Source: an uncultured SAR86 cluster bacterium
Lineage (GTDB): Bacteria > Pseudomonadota > Gammaproteobacteria > Magnimaribacterales > AG-339-G14
DNA: 34,317 bases
Reading direction: 5' to 3'
Assembly (NCBI GenBank): GCA_902635045.1
Contig: CACPMT010000004.1
Coordinates: 1 to 34,317, forward strand
Position numbers and translations under genes: made by a program. Shown piece after piece: positions 15,175-23,367 of this stretch. The notes under the pieces are model-generated. The model had not been told where the DNA came from, did no database searches, and saw only the letters and a program-made list of their open reading frames with translations. Each line of letters opens with the position of its first letter. The stretch's first letter is position 1.

Positions 15175-15764
15175 CTTTACCAAATATTTCTATTTCTGAA
15201 TCAGCTGAAGATTATTTAGCTGATCTTCTCTCTAAACAAGATGAAGAAAATATAAATATTAAAATTTTTGTAACTGACCCTGGAATGCCATCGGCAGAAA
15301 CTTGTATTGTTTATTGCAAGGAAGGCGAAGAAGAAAAAGATGACAAACTTTTAGAATTAAACAAAATAAAAGTTTACTTAGAAAATCTTAGTTTACCTTT
15401 TCTAGAGGATACAAAAGTCGACTATAACCCTGATAAATTTGGTGGTCAGTTAACAATCAGAGCACCAAATGCTAAGACACCAAATCTTAAAGAAGATAGC
15501 TCTATTGAAGATAAAATAAATTACTATCTATACAGTGAGGTTAACCCTTCACTTGCTTCCCATGGAGGAGAGGTTCATTTGGTCGAGGTAATTGAAAACT
15601 CTAAAGCAGTCTTAAGGTTTGGTGGCGGATGTCAAGGCTGTGGCATGGTTGATTTAACTCTTAGAGATGGCGTCGAAAAAACACTTAAAGATAACATTCC
15701 TGAATTAACCGAAATAGTAGATTCTACAGATCATTCCCAGAGAGAAAACGCTTACTATAAATAA
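15171..15764 (+). CDS. nfuA: Fe-S biogenesis protein NfuA (start codon uncertain)
   Basis: NfuA delivers [4Fe-4S] clusters to client proteins. Homology to E. coli NfuA covers the whole frame: [15 protein letters not shown] (from about 15186) aligns with the first residues of E. coli NfuA, followed by the A-type-like domain ([18 protein letters not shown]), [23 protein letters not shown] and the NifU-type cluster site [17 protein letters not shown] (CxxC). The first in-frame ATG is at 15285 and would delete about 35 conserved residues; no ATG, GTG or TTG lies between the upstream stop (15141) and 15285. I therefore begin at the ATA at 15171, which shares bases with the etfA TAG (ATAG) and has GGAA 8 bases upstream; ATT at 15186, a -1 frameshift from etfA, or a sequence error are alternatives. 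ETF-QO, with its [4Fe-4S] cluster, is a plausible nearby client. Confidence 0.85.
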   Translation: MALPNISISESAEDYLADLLSKQDEENINIKIFVTDPGMPSAETCIVYCKEGEEEKDDKLLELNKIKVYLENLSLPFLEDTKVDYNPDKFGGQLTIRAPNAKTPNLKEDSSIEDKINYYLYSEVNPSLASHGGEVHLVEVIENSKAVLRFGGGCQGCGMVDLTLRDGVEKTLKDNIPELTEIVDSTDHSQRENAYYK

Positions 15765-15799
15765 ATTTTTATTCGACAAAATCGGTCCTTATTACTTAA

Positions 15800-15805
15800 T
15801 ATAAT
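15800..15805 (+). promoter_or_regulatory. Candidate -10 box ahead of sbcB
   Basis: A perfect TATAAT lies 6 bases before the sbcB ATG (15812) in a 47-base gap. No good -35 is visible at 16-18 bases upstream. If used, transcription would begin at or near the A of the start codon, giving a leaderless mRNA; no Shine-Dalgarno is seen. Confidence 0.25.
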
Positions 15806-15811
15806 TAAAGA

Positions 15812-17227
15812 ATGAGCGACAACAACAAACTCTACGTATTTAATGATACTGAAACCACTGGTTTAAATACTTGGTATTCTCAAATTATTCAAATTGGCTC
15901 AGTTTTAAGCGACGAAAATTTTGATGTTATTGAAGAATTAGATATTTCTTCAAAGGTATTGCCTTGGGTTGTTCCTACTGTTGGGGCATATAAAGTTCAC
16001 AAGCAAGTTAAAAGCTTAGAATGCAGTATGTCTCATCACGACATGATGTCTGCTTTGAAAGATAAATGGTCTCAGTGGGGCAAAGATAAAAACCTCATTC
16101 ATGTTACCTACAATGGAATGAAATTTGATGAGGAGTTATTTAGACGACAGTTTTATTGGAACTTATATGAACCATATATGACTAATACAAATGGAGCTGC
16201 CAGAATAGATTTGATGGTAGTAATGATGATAATTGCCAATTTTTACTCTGATCAAATTTTTTTTCCAGTTGATGGTGAAGGAAAAATTAAATATAAATTA
16301 GAACTTCTCGCAGAGGCTAATGGAATTTCAGCACAGAATGCTCACGATGCGGTGATTGATTGTTACTTAATGATCAACTTGTTAAGGTTAATTAAGGAAA
16401 AAATACCAGACGTTTGGTATTCAGCTATATCAGCTTCCTCGAAAGAGGGTTGCTTGGAACTTTTGAATTCAAAACCTTTTTGCATGCAGGGAGAATTATA
16501 CGGAGGTAAAAAATTCACCTATCCCGTTGTTCCATGCGGTCAAAACCCAAATAATAAAAATGAAATTGTTCTTGTTGATTTATATTTTGATCCTAAGGAG
16601 TTATTCGAAATGAAGGATGTTGAGCTAAAGGGTCAATTTGGAAGATCCGGCGCATTTAAAAAGATAGCCATAAATAAAACTGTTCCATTGATTAATGCTC
16701 AAAAGATCCCCAATTTGTCTCAATTTTTGGATGCACCGGAGAAACAACTTGAAGAAAGAGCTAAATTGGTTAGAGAAAACAAAGATTTTCAAGATAGAAT
16801 TTCTTCTATCTTAGGAGATAATCAATTCAATTGGCCAGCTCAAGAAATTGTGGAGCAGAGAATATACGACGGTTTTCCATCCGATGCCGATAAGTTATGG
16901 AGAGATAGATTTGAATTAGCTCCATGGGCAGAGAAAGCTAAGTTAATTGAAGGCTTTGAAGACGATAGGTATAGAGAATTAGCTGAAAGAATTATTTGCT
17001 ATCAAAAACCTGAATTTGCTTCTAAAGAAATGTTGGACAGATTCCAAACTTTTGTTAAAACAAGACTCTTTTCAAAAGGTCCGTGGTTAAAAGATAAAGG
17101 GCAGACTTTAGATCAAGCCATAGTAGAAGCAGAAACATTACTTGCCGAAACAGATACTGAGGAAGAAAAAGAAATTTTAGAAAAACTTCTTAGTCACTAC
17201 AATGAAAAGAAGTCTATTTATTCGTAA
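15812..17227 (+). CDS. sbcB: Exodeoxyribonuclease I
   Basis: A 471-residue 3'-5' single-strand DNA exonuclease of the DnaQ (DEDDh) superfamily, acting in recombination and mismatch repair. Exo motif I is NDTETTGL (Asp12, Glu14), motif II YNGMKFDEELF (Asp106), motif III NAHDAVIDCY (His178, Asp183). Matching to E. coli ExoI continues beyond the nuclease domain: FYWNLYEPY, KLELLAEANGI, the SH3-like middle region and the helical C-terminal block around DGFPSDADKLW. Length equals E. coli (475). SbcB is largely confined to Gammaproteobacteria, supporting the placement of this genome. Its last 14 bases overlap the end of the convergent csiV gene. Confidence 0.94.
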   Translation: MSDNNKLYVFNDTETTGLNTWYSQIIQIGSVLSDENFDVIEELDISSKVLPWVVPTVGAYKVHKQVKSLECSMSHHDMMSALKDKWSQWGKDKNLIHVTYNGMKFDEELFRRQFYWNLYEPYMTNTNGAARIDLMVVMMIIANFYSDQIFFPVDGEGKIKYKLELLAEANGISAQNAHDAVIDCYLMINLLRLIKEKIPDVWYSAISASSKEGCLELLNSKPFCMQGELYGGKKFTYPVVPCGQNPNNKNEIVLVDLYFDPKELFEMKDVELKGQFGRSGAFKKIAINKTVPLINAQKIPNLSQFLDAPEKQLEERAKLVRENKDFQDRISSILGDNQFNWPAQEIVEQRIYDGFPSDADKLWRDRFELAPWAEKAKLIEGFEDDRYRELAERIICYQKPEFASKEMLDRFQTFVKTRLFSKGPWLKDKGQTLDQAIVEAETLLAETDTEEEKEILEKLLSHYNEKKSIYS

Positions 17228-18020
17228 TTGGAAAAATTTGAAATATAACTCCAAACTTGGGATGATCAACATAGTGCAATTCTTTAGATTTTACCTTTCT
17301 GGAATGATTCATTCGATATAAAAAATTTAAATTTACCTCTTCTAATAAATTAGATTCTTTCATTTCAAATTGATCCTTTTTTGTTTGTTCAAGTATTTTA
17401 ATATTTATTTCAGAAGGGGCTGGTTCAGAGCTTTCTTTCGTAAAATATAGATTTAAATCTAGGTGAAGGAATCTTTTTTTATATACCTTAAGCTCTCCAA
17501 TGACAATATCTTTATAATCGGCTTCTGTCTTAACCAAAATAGGTAATGCTTCGGTCTCCTTTTTTATTTTTTGAAACCAAGAGTTAAATCCGATTACCCT
17601 GTAGTTTTTACTTCTTTTGAGGCTTTGAATAATTTCTTCCATAGCAAAATCGATCCCTGAGTCGTTTTGAAAAAAAACTTGGTTCTTTGACATTTCAATT
17701 TTTTCTTCTTTTTCCTTTTTTTGAATATTTGAGTTATCAATAATTCTTGTAATGGAAATATCTTGAAATAAATCTTGATAAGGTAGATCGTTTTCTAAAC
17801 TGTCTGGTTTTATAAACTCAGGATACTTGAGATTTGTAATATTTATCAGTTCGTCAGAAAAAAATATCTCTGGAGGTAAAAATCTTTCTTCAGAAGTAAT
17901 TTCCGGTAAAAACTTGAAAATAATGTAATCAATTCTATAAATATTTTCTTCTGAAAAAGAAATATTTGAAAAAATAAAAAAATTGAAAATTAAAAGAAAA
18001 TTAAGCTTTATTTTGCGCAT
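17214..18020 (-). CDS. CsiV-family periplasmic protein
   Basis: A 268-residue exported protein: basic start MRKIK, hydrophobic stretch to about residue 22, probable signal peptidase site after SFS. The mature part begins IYRIDYIIFKF, and the C-terminus has RKVKSKELHYVDHPKFGVIFQIFP, the most conserved block of the CsiV family. In Vibrio cholerae CsiV binds peptidoglycan and is needed for the response to the D-amino-acid-type signal of Tse2/TseL-independent cell wall targeting; I rely here only on the family label and peptidoglycan association. The gene directly follows mfd with a 20-base overlap, an arrangement also found in Pseudomonas and others. The central region is Lys/Glu-rich and poorly conserved. 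Confidence 0.75.
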   Translation of the reverse strand: MRKIKLNFLLIFNFFIFSNISFSEENIYRIDYIIFKFLPEITSEERFLPPEIFFSDELINITNLKYPEFIKPDSLENDLPYQDLFQDISITRIIDNSNIQKKEKEEKIEMSKNQVFFQNDSGIDFAMEEIIQSLKRSKNYRVIGFNSWFQKIKKETEALPILVKTEADYKDIVIGELKVYKKRFLHLDLNLYFTKESSEPAPSEINIKILEQTKKDQFEMKESNLLEEVNLNFLYRMNHSRKVKSKELHYVDHPKFGVIFQIFPITNK

Positions 18021-20937
18021 TAAATGAGAGTAGGTTTTCTAAAACAAAATCTATTTTATCCATTTCTTGAGTTGAATAGTTAAGAAATATTTTTTCTAAT
18101 TCTGAGCCTTGAGGCTTTAAGGGGCTTTTTGAATTTAAATAAATATATATTCTTTTTTGTTCCGATAAAATTTTATAAATTAATAATTTGCTACATAAAA
18201 TTCTTATCCTAGCTATTTTAATTAAATTCTCAGTCTCTTCAGGAAGCTTGCCAAACCTATCCTCTAATTCTTTTTTTAATTCAAATAAGTCCTTTTCTTT
18301 TTTGAAAGAAGTAATTTTTTTATATATAGACAATCTTACTTCAGGTTGGGGTATTGATTCTTCAGTAATATAACCGTTAACTCCGAGTTTAATTTCAATT
18401 TCATCTAAGTTGGTTTCATGTTCTCCTGAGAGTGCCTTTATTGATTTATCTATGAGTGAAGTAAAAAGAGTCAATCCGACAAAATCAATTACTCCACTTT
18501 GTTTTTCACCCAAAATTTCACCAGCACCTCTTATTTCCAAATCTCTCATTGCTAGATTAAATCCAGAATTGAGCGAGTCACCAAATTTTAGAGCTTCCAT
18601 TCTAGCAATTGCATTCTTTGACAGGCTTTTTTCTTCTGTAGTTAAAAAATATGCGTAAGCCTGTCTTTTTGATCTACCTACTCTTCCTCTAATTTGATGA
18701 AGTTGAGATAAACCAAAGTTTTCAGCGGCTTCAACTATTAAAGTATTTGCATTTGGAATATCTAAGCCACTTTCGATGATTGTTGTACAAACCAAAATAT
18801 CTACTTCTTTGTTGTGAAACTTGATCATAATTTCTTTTAGTTCTTTCGGAGACATTTGGCCATGGGCTGATGAGACAATGGCATCAGGTAAGATTTTCTT
18901 AATTTCTTTAACTTTAACGTTTAATCTAGCTACACTATTTAAAAGATAAAAAGATTGGCCTGATCTATGAAATTCCCTTTCTAAGGCTTCTTTGATCAAT
19001 CCATTAGAGTATCTAGATACAATAGTTTCTACAGTTTTTCGACCAGGCGGAGGAGAAGAAATAATCGAAATATCTCTTACTTTAGAAAGTGCTAAATTCA
19101 ATGACCTAGGAATAGGTGTCGCAGAAAGATAAATAACGTTAACTCCTTTTTTTAAGTTTCTTAACTTTTCTTTTTGCCTTACACCAAACCTATGTTCCTC
19201 ATCGATAACTAATAAGCCTAGATCAGCAAACGTGATTGAATCGCTTAACAGAGAATGAGTTCCAATAATTATTGAGATGTCTCCATTCTTTAATTCTTCG
19301 ATAATTTTACTTTTTTCTTTCTGCGATCTTTCCCTTGATAAAAAATCTACCTTTACATCAAAATTCTTAAATCTTTCTTTAAATAATTCAAAATGTTGTC
19401 TTGCTAATACTGTTGTTGGAGCAAGAATACAGACTTGTTTTAGATTTTCTGTGCATATGAAAGAGGCTCTTAGGGCAATTTCTGTTTTACCAAAACCAAC
19501 CTCACCACAAACTAATCGATCTTGAGGTTTAGAAATAGACAAATCATTTGTAACCTGAGAAATTGTTATTTTTTGATCTACTGTTTCAGTAAACCCAAAT
19601 CCATCCTTAAACAATTCGTATTTATTTTTATCTGAAATAGATAATTGATCTGACTTTTCAATTTTTCTTTTGGCTTCTGCCTCAAGTAATTCTGCAGCAA
19701 TGTCGTAAGCTTTTTTTTCAGATTTCTCTTTTTTTATCCTCCAATTATTTTTACTTAACGAATCTAATTTAATTTCTTGATTTCCAATATAAGGACTTAA
19801 TGTGCTCATCGAATCAACAGGAATATATAAAATTTCTTCCCCATCGTATTCAATAACAAAGCATTCGGTATTATTTAAATTTTTAAGACCTCTATAAATA
19901 CCAATGCCATAGTTTGAGTGCACTATTCTTTTGCCGATTATAAATTGATAAAAATCTTCAACGGATGTCTGATTTTGATCTGATTTTTTTTCTTGATTTT
20001 CTTCTTTAAAAGTTTGATTTGAAATTGTTTCTTTTTTTTCTGTAGGCAAAATCTCATGATTTTTTAAGATTTCAGATGGCTTGTTGTAAAGGATTTCAGG
20101 TTTTAAAGGAGGGCGATTTTTATCAGAAATGAAATCTTTAAACCTTCTATTTATTAACTCCCAATATTTTTTTGCGCTTTCATCTACATTTCCGTAAGAA
20201 AATACCTTAAAGAGAGAGAAAAAATCATCAAATGTTGGCTTTTTCTGATAGAAGAGAGGGAAATAGGACTCTATACCTTCCGGAAATTTACCTTTAGTAA
20301 CTTGATCAAAAAAATCACCATCTTCGTTAAACTCTCTTCTCCAATTTTTTTTGAATAATGCTATTGAGTCTGTATCTAACTCAAAACCTTTACTTGATCT
20401 GCATTTGTATTTACTTATTTTTTTCAATGAAAGTTGAGAGTCTTTATCAAACAATCTTATTGACTCTATTATTTCGTCATCTAAATCTATTCTGAGAGGT
20501 AAATTTGAATTTGAAGGAAAAATGTCAATTACCGAACCTCTAACTGCAAATTCAGCTCTTTCCGAAACAATCTCAGAGGCTTTGTATCCTGATTTAGTTA
20601 GCAAAACGATAAGTTGATTCCTATCTAAATTTTCTCCTTCGATAAACTCATAAGAGAACTTATTAAAACAATTTTTATCAAAATAAGGTTGAATCAAAGA
20701 ATTTATAGTCGAAATAACAATTATTTTTTCTTGATTTGAAATTTCTACCATTGCTTCAAGACGAGAAGACAGTTTTTCTTGATGAGGTGAGAAAAGGTCG
20801 TAAGGTAATATTTCAAGATCATTTAAGACACAATAATCTTTGATTTTTTGATTTTCTAAGTATCCAACTAAATCATTTAAAAAATATTGATTTTCACAAA
20901 TTATTAAAGATTTTTGATGTCCTAAAATTCTATGCAT
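18001..20937 (-). CDS. mfd: Transcription-repair coupling factor Mfd, apparently lacking domain D3
   Basis: A 978-residue DNA translocase that removes stalled RNA polymerase and recruits UvrA. The UvrB-like module starts at residue 1 (LEILPYDLFSPHQEKLSSRL; ERAEFAVRGSVIDIFPS in the UvrA-binding part). The polymerase-interaction domain has VHSNYGIGIYRGL and YIPVDSMSTLSPYIG. The RecG-like motor has Walker A GEVGFGKTE from residue 478, VIDEEHRFGV, SATPIPRS and HQIRGRVGRSKRQAYAY; the C-terminal regulatory domain is present (RLSIYKKI, DRFGKLPEE). E. coli Mfd is 1148 residues; about 30 are missing at the N-terminus and about 115-120 between the UvrB-like and polymerase-interaction domains, where only a Lys/Glu/Gln-rich linker remains. 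I use the ATG at 20937; an upstream TTG at 20967 adds 10 residues with no ribosome site. csiV overlaps the 3' end. Confidence 0.94.
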   Translation of the reverse strand: MHRILGHQKSLIICENQYFLNDLVGYLENQKIKDYCVLNDLEILPYDLFSPHQEKLSSRLEAMVEISNQEKIIVISTINSLIQPYFDKNCFNKFSYEFIEGENLDRNQLIVLLTKSGYKASEIVSERAEFAVRGSVIDIFPSNSNLPLRIDLDDEIIESIRLFDKDSQLSLKKISKYKCRSSKGFELDTDSIALFKKNWRREFNEDGDFFDQVTKGKFPEGIESYFPLFYQKKPTFDDFFSLFKVFSYGNVDESAKKYWELINRRFKDFISDKNRPPLKPEILYNKPSEILKNHEILPTEKKETISNQTFKEENQEKKSDQNQTSVEDFYQFIIGKRIVHSNYGIGIYRGLKNLNNTECFVIEYDGEEILYIPVDSMSTLSPYIGNQEIKLDSLSKNNWRIKKEKSEKKAYDIAAELLEAEAKRKIEKSDQLSISDKNKYELFKDGFGFTETVDQKITISQVTNDLSISKPQDRLVCGEVGFGKTEIALRASFICTENLKQVCILAPTTVLARQHFELFKERFKNFDVKVDFLSRERSQKEKSKIIEELKNGDISIIIGTHSLLSDSITFADLGLLVIDEEHRFGVRQKEKLRNLKKGVNVIYLSATPIPRSLNLALSKVRDISIISSPPPGRKTVETIVSRYSNGLIKEALEREFHRSGQSFYLLNSVARLNVKVKEIKKILPDAIVSSAHGQMSPKELKEIMIKFHNKEVDILVCTTIIESGLDIPNANTLIVEAAENFGLSQLHQIRGRVGRSKRQAYAYFLTTEEKSLSKNAIARMEALKFGDSLNSGFNLAMRDLEIRGAGEILGEKQSGVIDFVGLTLFTSLIDKSIKALSGEHETNLDEIEIKLGVNGYITEESIPQPEVRLSIYKKITSFKKEKDLFELKKELEDRFGKLPEETENLIKIARIRILCSKLLIYKILSEQKRIYIYLNSKSPLKPQGSELEKIFLNYSTQEMDKIDFVLENLLSFNAQNKA

Positions 20938-20953
20938 ATGAGTGTCTTTACAC

Positions 20954-20982
20954 CTTTTGAAGTTCAATTCTGTGTGTATAAT
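20954..20982 (+). promoter_or_regulatory. Candidate promoter of the acyl-CoA dehydrogenase to nqrM operon
   Basis: A perfect TATAAT at 20977-20982 with CTTTTG (20954-20959) 17 bases upstream; transcription would begin near 20989, about 36 bases before the first acyl-CoA dehydrogenase. A good ribosome site AGAGG lies at 21014-21018. The element overlaps the upstream region of mfd, so the divergent promoters share DNA. It is the only clear promoter before the genes ending at 31710. Confidence 0.5.
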
Positions 20983-21024
20983 ACCTACCTCAGAGACAAT
21001 TCAAATACTTTATAGAGGTTAATT

Positions 21025-22218
21025 ATGAACTTATCTTTTTCAGACGAAGATTTAAAATTTCAATCAGAAGTTAGATCATTTATTAAAGATAACTACCCAG
21101 CTGATATTAAAGAAAAAATGGATAACGGCATTCCGGTATCTAAAGACGACATCGTTACTTGGCAAAAAATTCTTAGCAAAAAAGGCTGGTTTGCTATTAA
21201 TTGGCCTGAAGAATATGGTGGATCAGGATGGTCGGTGACTCAAAAATATATTTTTCAAAATGAGTTGGCTGAAGCAAACACTCCTAACATTGTTCCTTTT
21301 GGAGTTAGTATGTGCGGACCAGTAATCTATACATTTGGAACAGAAGAACAAAAAGAAAGATTCTTACCCGATATAAGAGACAACAATGTTTGGTGGTGTC
21401 AAGGTTATTCTGAACCTGGATCAGGGTCTGATTTAGCCTCACTAAAGACAAAAGCTGAAAAAAAAGGAGATAAATACATAGTTAACGGTACTAAGACTTG
21501 GACAACTATGGCACAACATGCAGATTGGATTTTCTGTCTAGTAAGAACTGATTCATCGGGAATTAAACAGCAAGGTATTAGTTTTCTCTTAATAGATATG
21601 AAAACTCCTGGAGTAGAGGTTAAGCCCATTATCACAATTGACGGCTCACATGAGGTGAACATGGTTTATTTAGATAATGTCGAAGTTCCTGCTGAAAATC
21701 TTATCGGTGAAGAAGGTGCTGGTTGGAGCATCGCAAAATTCTTACTAGCACACGAAAGGACTGGTATTGGTGGAATTCCTCATTTAAAGAGAGAGATTAG
21801 AAGACTCAGGCAAATCACAGAGGAATTACCTTTAAATGAAGGTTTTTTAAAAGATGATCAGTTATTTATGGATAAACTGAATAAAGTCGAAATCGACTTA
21901 TTATCTGCTGAATACACTGAATTAAGGACTTTAGCTTCCATTTCTGCTGGGGGTCACCCAGGTCCTGAATCCTCTATTTTGAAAATTGGTGGAACAGATT
22001 TACAACAATCTTTGTCAGATCTCTATGTTGAAGCTCTTGGTTATTACGCTCATCCTTTTATGAGTGAAGATGACCTTAAGTCTAATGAGAAAAGAATAGG
22101 CCCTGATTTTGCAGCTAATGTAATGCCGCATTACCTAAACTATAGAAAAGTTTCAATTTATGGTGGAAGTAATGAAGTTCAAAGGAATGTTATTGCAAAA
22201 GCTGTATTAGGCCTCTAA
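21025..22218 (+). CDS. Acyl-CoA dehydrogenase, catalytic (PimC-like large) subunit
   Basis: A 397-residue FAD-dependent acyl-CoA dehydrogenase, introducing the alpha-beta double bond of an acyl-CoA and reducing ETF. N-terminal helical domain, then the middle beta domain (WWCQGYSEPGSGSDLASLKT; NGTKTWTTMAQHADWIFCLVRT) and C-terminal helical domain ending YGGSNEVQRNVIAKAVLGL. Overall pattern matches the large subunit of the pimeloyl-CoA dehydrogenase (PimC) and mycobacterial FadE heterotetramer families. The Glu of medium-chain enzymes is replaced by Gly380, but Glu244 in AHERTG lies at the alternative catalytic position used by isovaleryl-CoA and long-chain dehydrogenases. The paired gene follows after 17 bases. 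Substrate unknown; a branched, dicarboxylic or steroid side-chain acyl-CoA are possibilities by family only. Confidence 0.9.
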   Translation: MNLSFSDEDLKFQSEVRSFIKDNYPADIKEKMDNGIPVSKDDIVTWQKILSKKGWFAINWPEEYGGSGWSVTQKYIFQNELAEANTPNIVPFGVSMCGPVIYTFGTEEQKERFLPDIRDNNVWWCQGYSEPGSGSDLASLKTKAEKKGDKYIVNGTKTWTTMAQHADWIFCLVRTDSSGIKQQGISFLLIDMKTPGVEVKPIITIDGSHEVNMVYLDNVEVPAENLIGEEGAGWSIAKFLLAHERTGIGGIPHLKREIRRLRQITEELPLNEGFLKDDQLFMDKLNKVEIDLLSAEYTELRTLASISAGGHPGPESSILKIGGTDLQQSLSDLYVEALGYYAHPFMSEDDLKSNEKRIGPDFAANVMPHYLNYRKVSIYGGSNEVQRNVIAKAVLGL

Positions 22219-22235
22219 AAATTCGGTAACAGATT

Positions 22236-23363
22236 ATGGATTTCCTAATCACTGATGAGCAAAAGCAGCTTCAAGATCTAATTCATCAGTTCATTCAAAA
22301 GGATTATCCTTTTGACGTAAGAGATAAATTAGTCAAATCTGAGGATGGTTTTAGTAAGGAATTCTGGAAAACCTTTTCTCAATTTGGTCTTCTTGCTATG
22401 CCTTTTTCTGAAGAAGATGGAGGCTTCAATGGTGGTCCAGTTGACATAATGATTATTCTTGAGGCGTTTGGAACAGGTTTAATCGTCGAGCCTTACATTC
22501 CAAATATAGTTCTTTCAGGAAATTTAGTTAGTAAACTAGGTAATAAAGAGCAAAAAGAAGCTATTCTTCCTAATTTATTGAGCGGAGATATGCAGTTGGC
22601 TTTCGCTTTTTCAGAACCTCAAAGTAGATTTGATTTAAATGATGTAACTACTTTGGCAGAAAAAAAGGGTAGTGATTTCAAATTGAATGGTTTTAAGTCT
22701 GTAGTGATGAACGGACCCGCTGCTGACAAATTAATCATTTCTGCTAGAACTGCAGGATCACAGCTAGATGAAAATGGAATTAGCCTATTTATAGTTGATA
22801 GAGAAACCAAAGGAGTTTCTTTAAGAGACTATTCAAATATAGATGGATCAAAAGCATCTGAACTTACTTTAGAGGATGTAGTCTTAACTAAAGATGCTCT
22901 TCTTGGTGAGCAAGATAAAGCATTTTCAACAATAGAAGAAGTTGTAAATCTTGCAACTTTAGCTATATCTGCTGAAGCTATTGGTATCATGCAGAAAATG
23001 AATGAATTAACTTTAGAATACACAAAAACTAGGGAACAATTTGGTCAAGCCCTTAGTCAATTTCAGGCTTTACAACATAGAATGGTCGACACTTTTATGG
23101 TACATGAACAAACAAAATCTTTATTGTTGATGGCTGCAGCAAAAATGAATGATAAAGCTGACGATGCGGTAAAAGCTATTTCCGCTCTTAAATATCAAGT
23201 AGGTAATGCAGCTAAGTTAATTGGAGAAGAATCCATTCAATTGCATGGCGGAATGGGAGTTACTGAAGAAATGAGTATTGGTCATTACTTTAAGAGATTA
23301 ACTACGATAAGAACTATTTTTGGAAACGCAGACTATCATTTGAAAAAATACTCTTCCTTATAA
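22236..23363 (+). CDS. Acyl-CoA dehydrogenase, probable non-catalytic (PimD-like small) subunit
   Basis: A 375-residue acyl-CoA dehydrogenase-fold protein that resembles the small subunit of pimeloyl-CoA dehydrogenase (PimD) and the partner subunits of mycobacterial alpha2-beta2 FadE enzymes. Conserved parts are FGLLAMPFSEEDGGF, LAFAFSEPQSRFD, the flavin-binding TREQFGQALSQFQALQHR (Arg266) and QLHGGMGVTEEM. Both known catalytic-Glu positions appear empty: Ala240 aligns with the helix-G Glu, and the C-terminal site reads TIFGNADYH in place of YEGT. It therefore probably contributes FAD-binding and structural surfaces to the upstream catalytic subunit. It starts 17 bases after that gene and is followed by the GAPDH gene after 4 bases. 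Confidence 0.88.
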   Translation: MDFLITDEQKQLQDLIHQFIQKDYPFDVRDKLVKSEDGFSKEFWKTFSQFGLLAMPFSEEDGGFNGGPVDIMIILEAFGTGLIVEPYIPNIVLSGNLVSKLGNKEQKEAILPNLLSGDMQLAFAFSEPQSRFDLNDVTTLAEKKGSDFKLNGFKSVVMNGPAADKLIISARTAGSQLDENGISLFIVDRETKGVSLRDYSNIDGSKASELTLEDVVLTKDALLGEQDKAFSTIEEVVNLATLAISAEAIGIMQKMNELTLEYTKTREQFGQALSQFQALQHRMVDTFMVHEQTKSLLLMAAAKMNDKADDAVKAISALKYQVGNAAKLIGEESIQLHGGMGVTEEMSIGHYFKRLTTIRTIFGNADYHLKKYSSL

Positions 23364-23367
23364 GAAA

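Noticed and set aside
19277-19525. Plus-strand open frame opposite the mfd motor domain
   Set aside because: Reverse-complement shadow of the Walker A region of mfd with no recognisable motif or ribosome site.
20938-20967. TTG start for mfd giving 10 extra N-terminal residues
   Set aside because: No ribosome site precedes the TTG, and the conserved Mfd sequence begins after the ATG at 20937.
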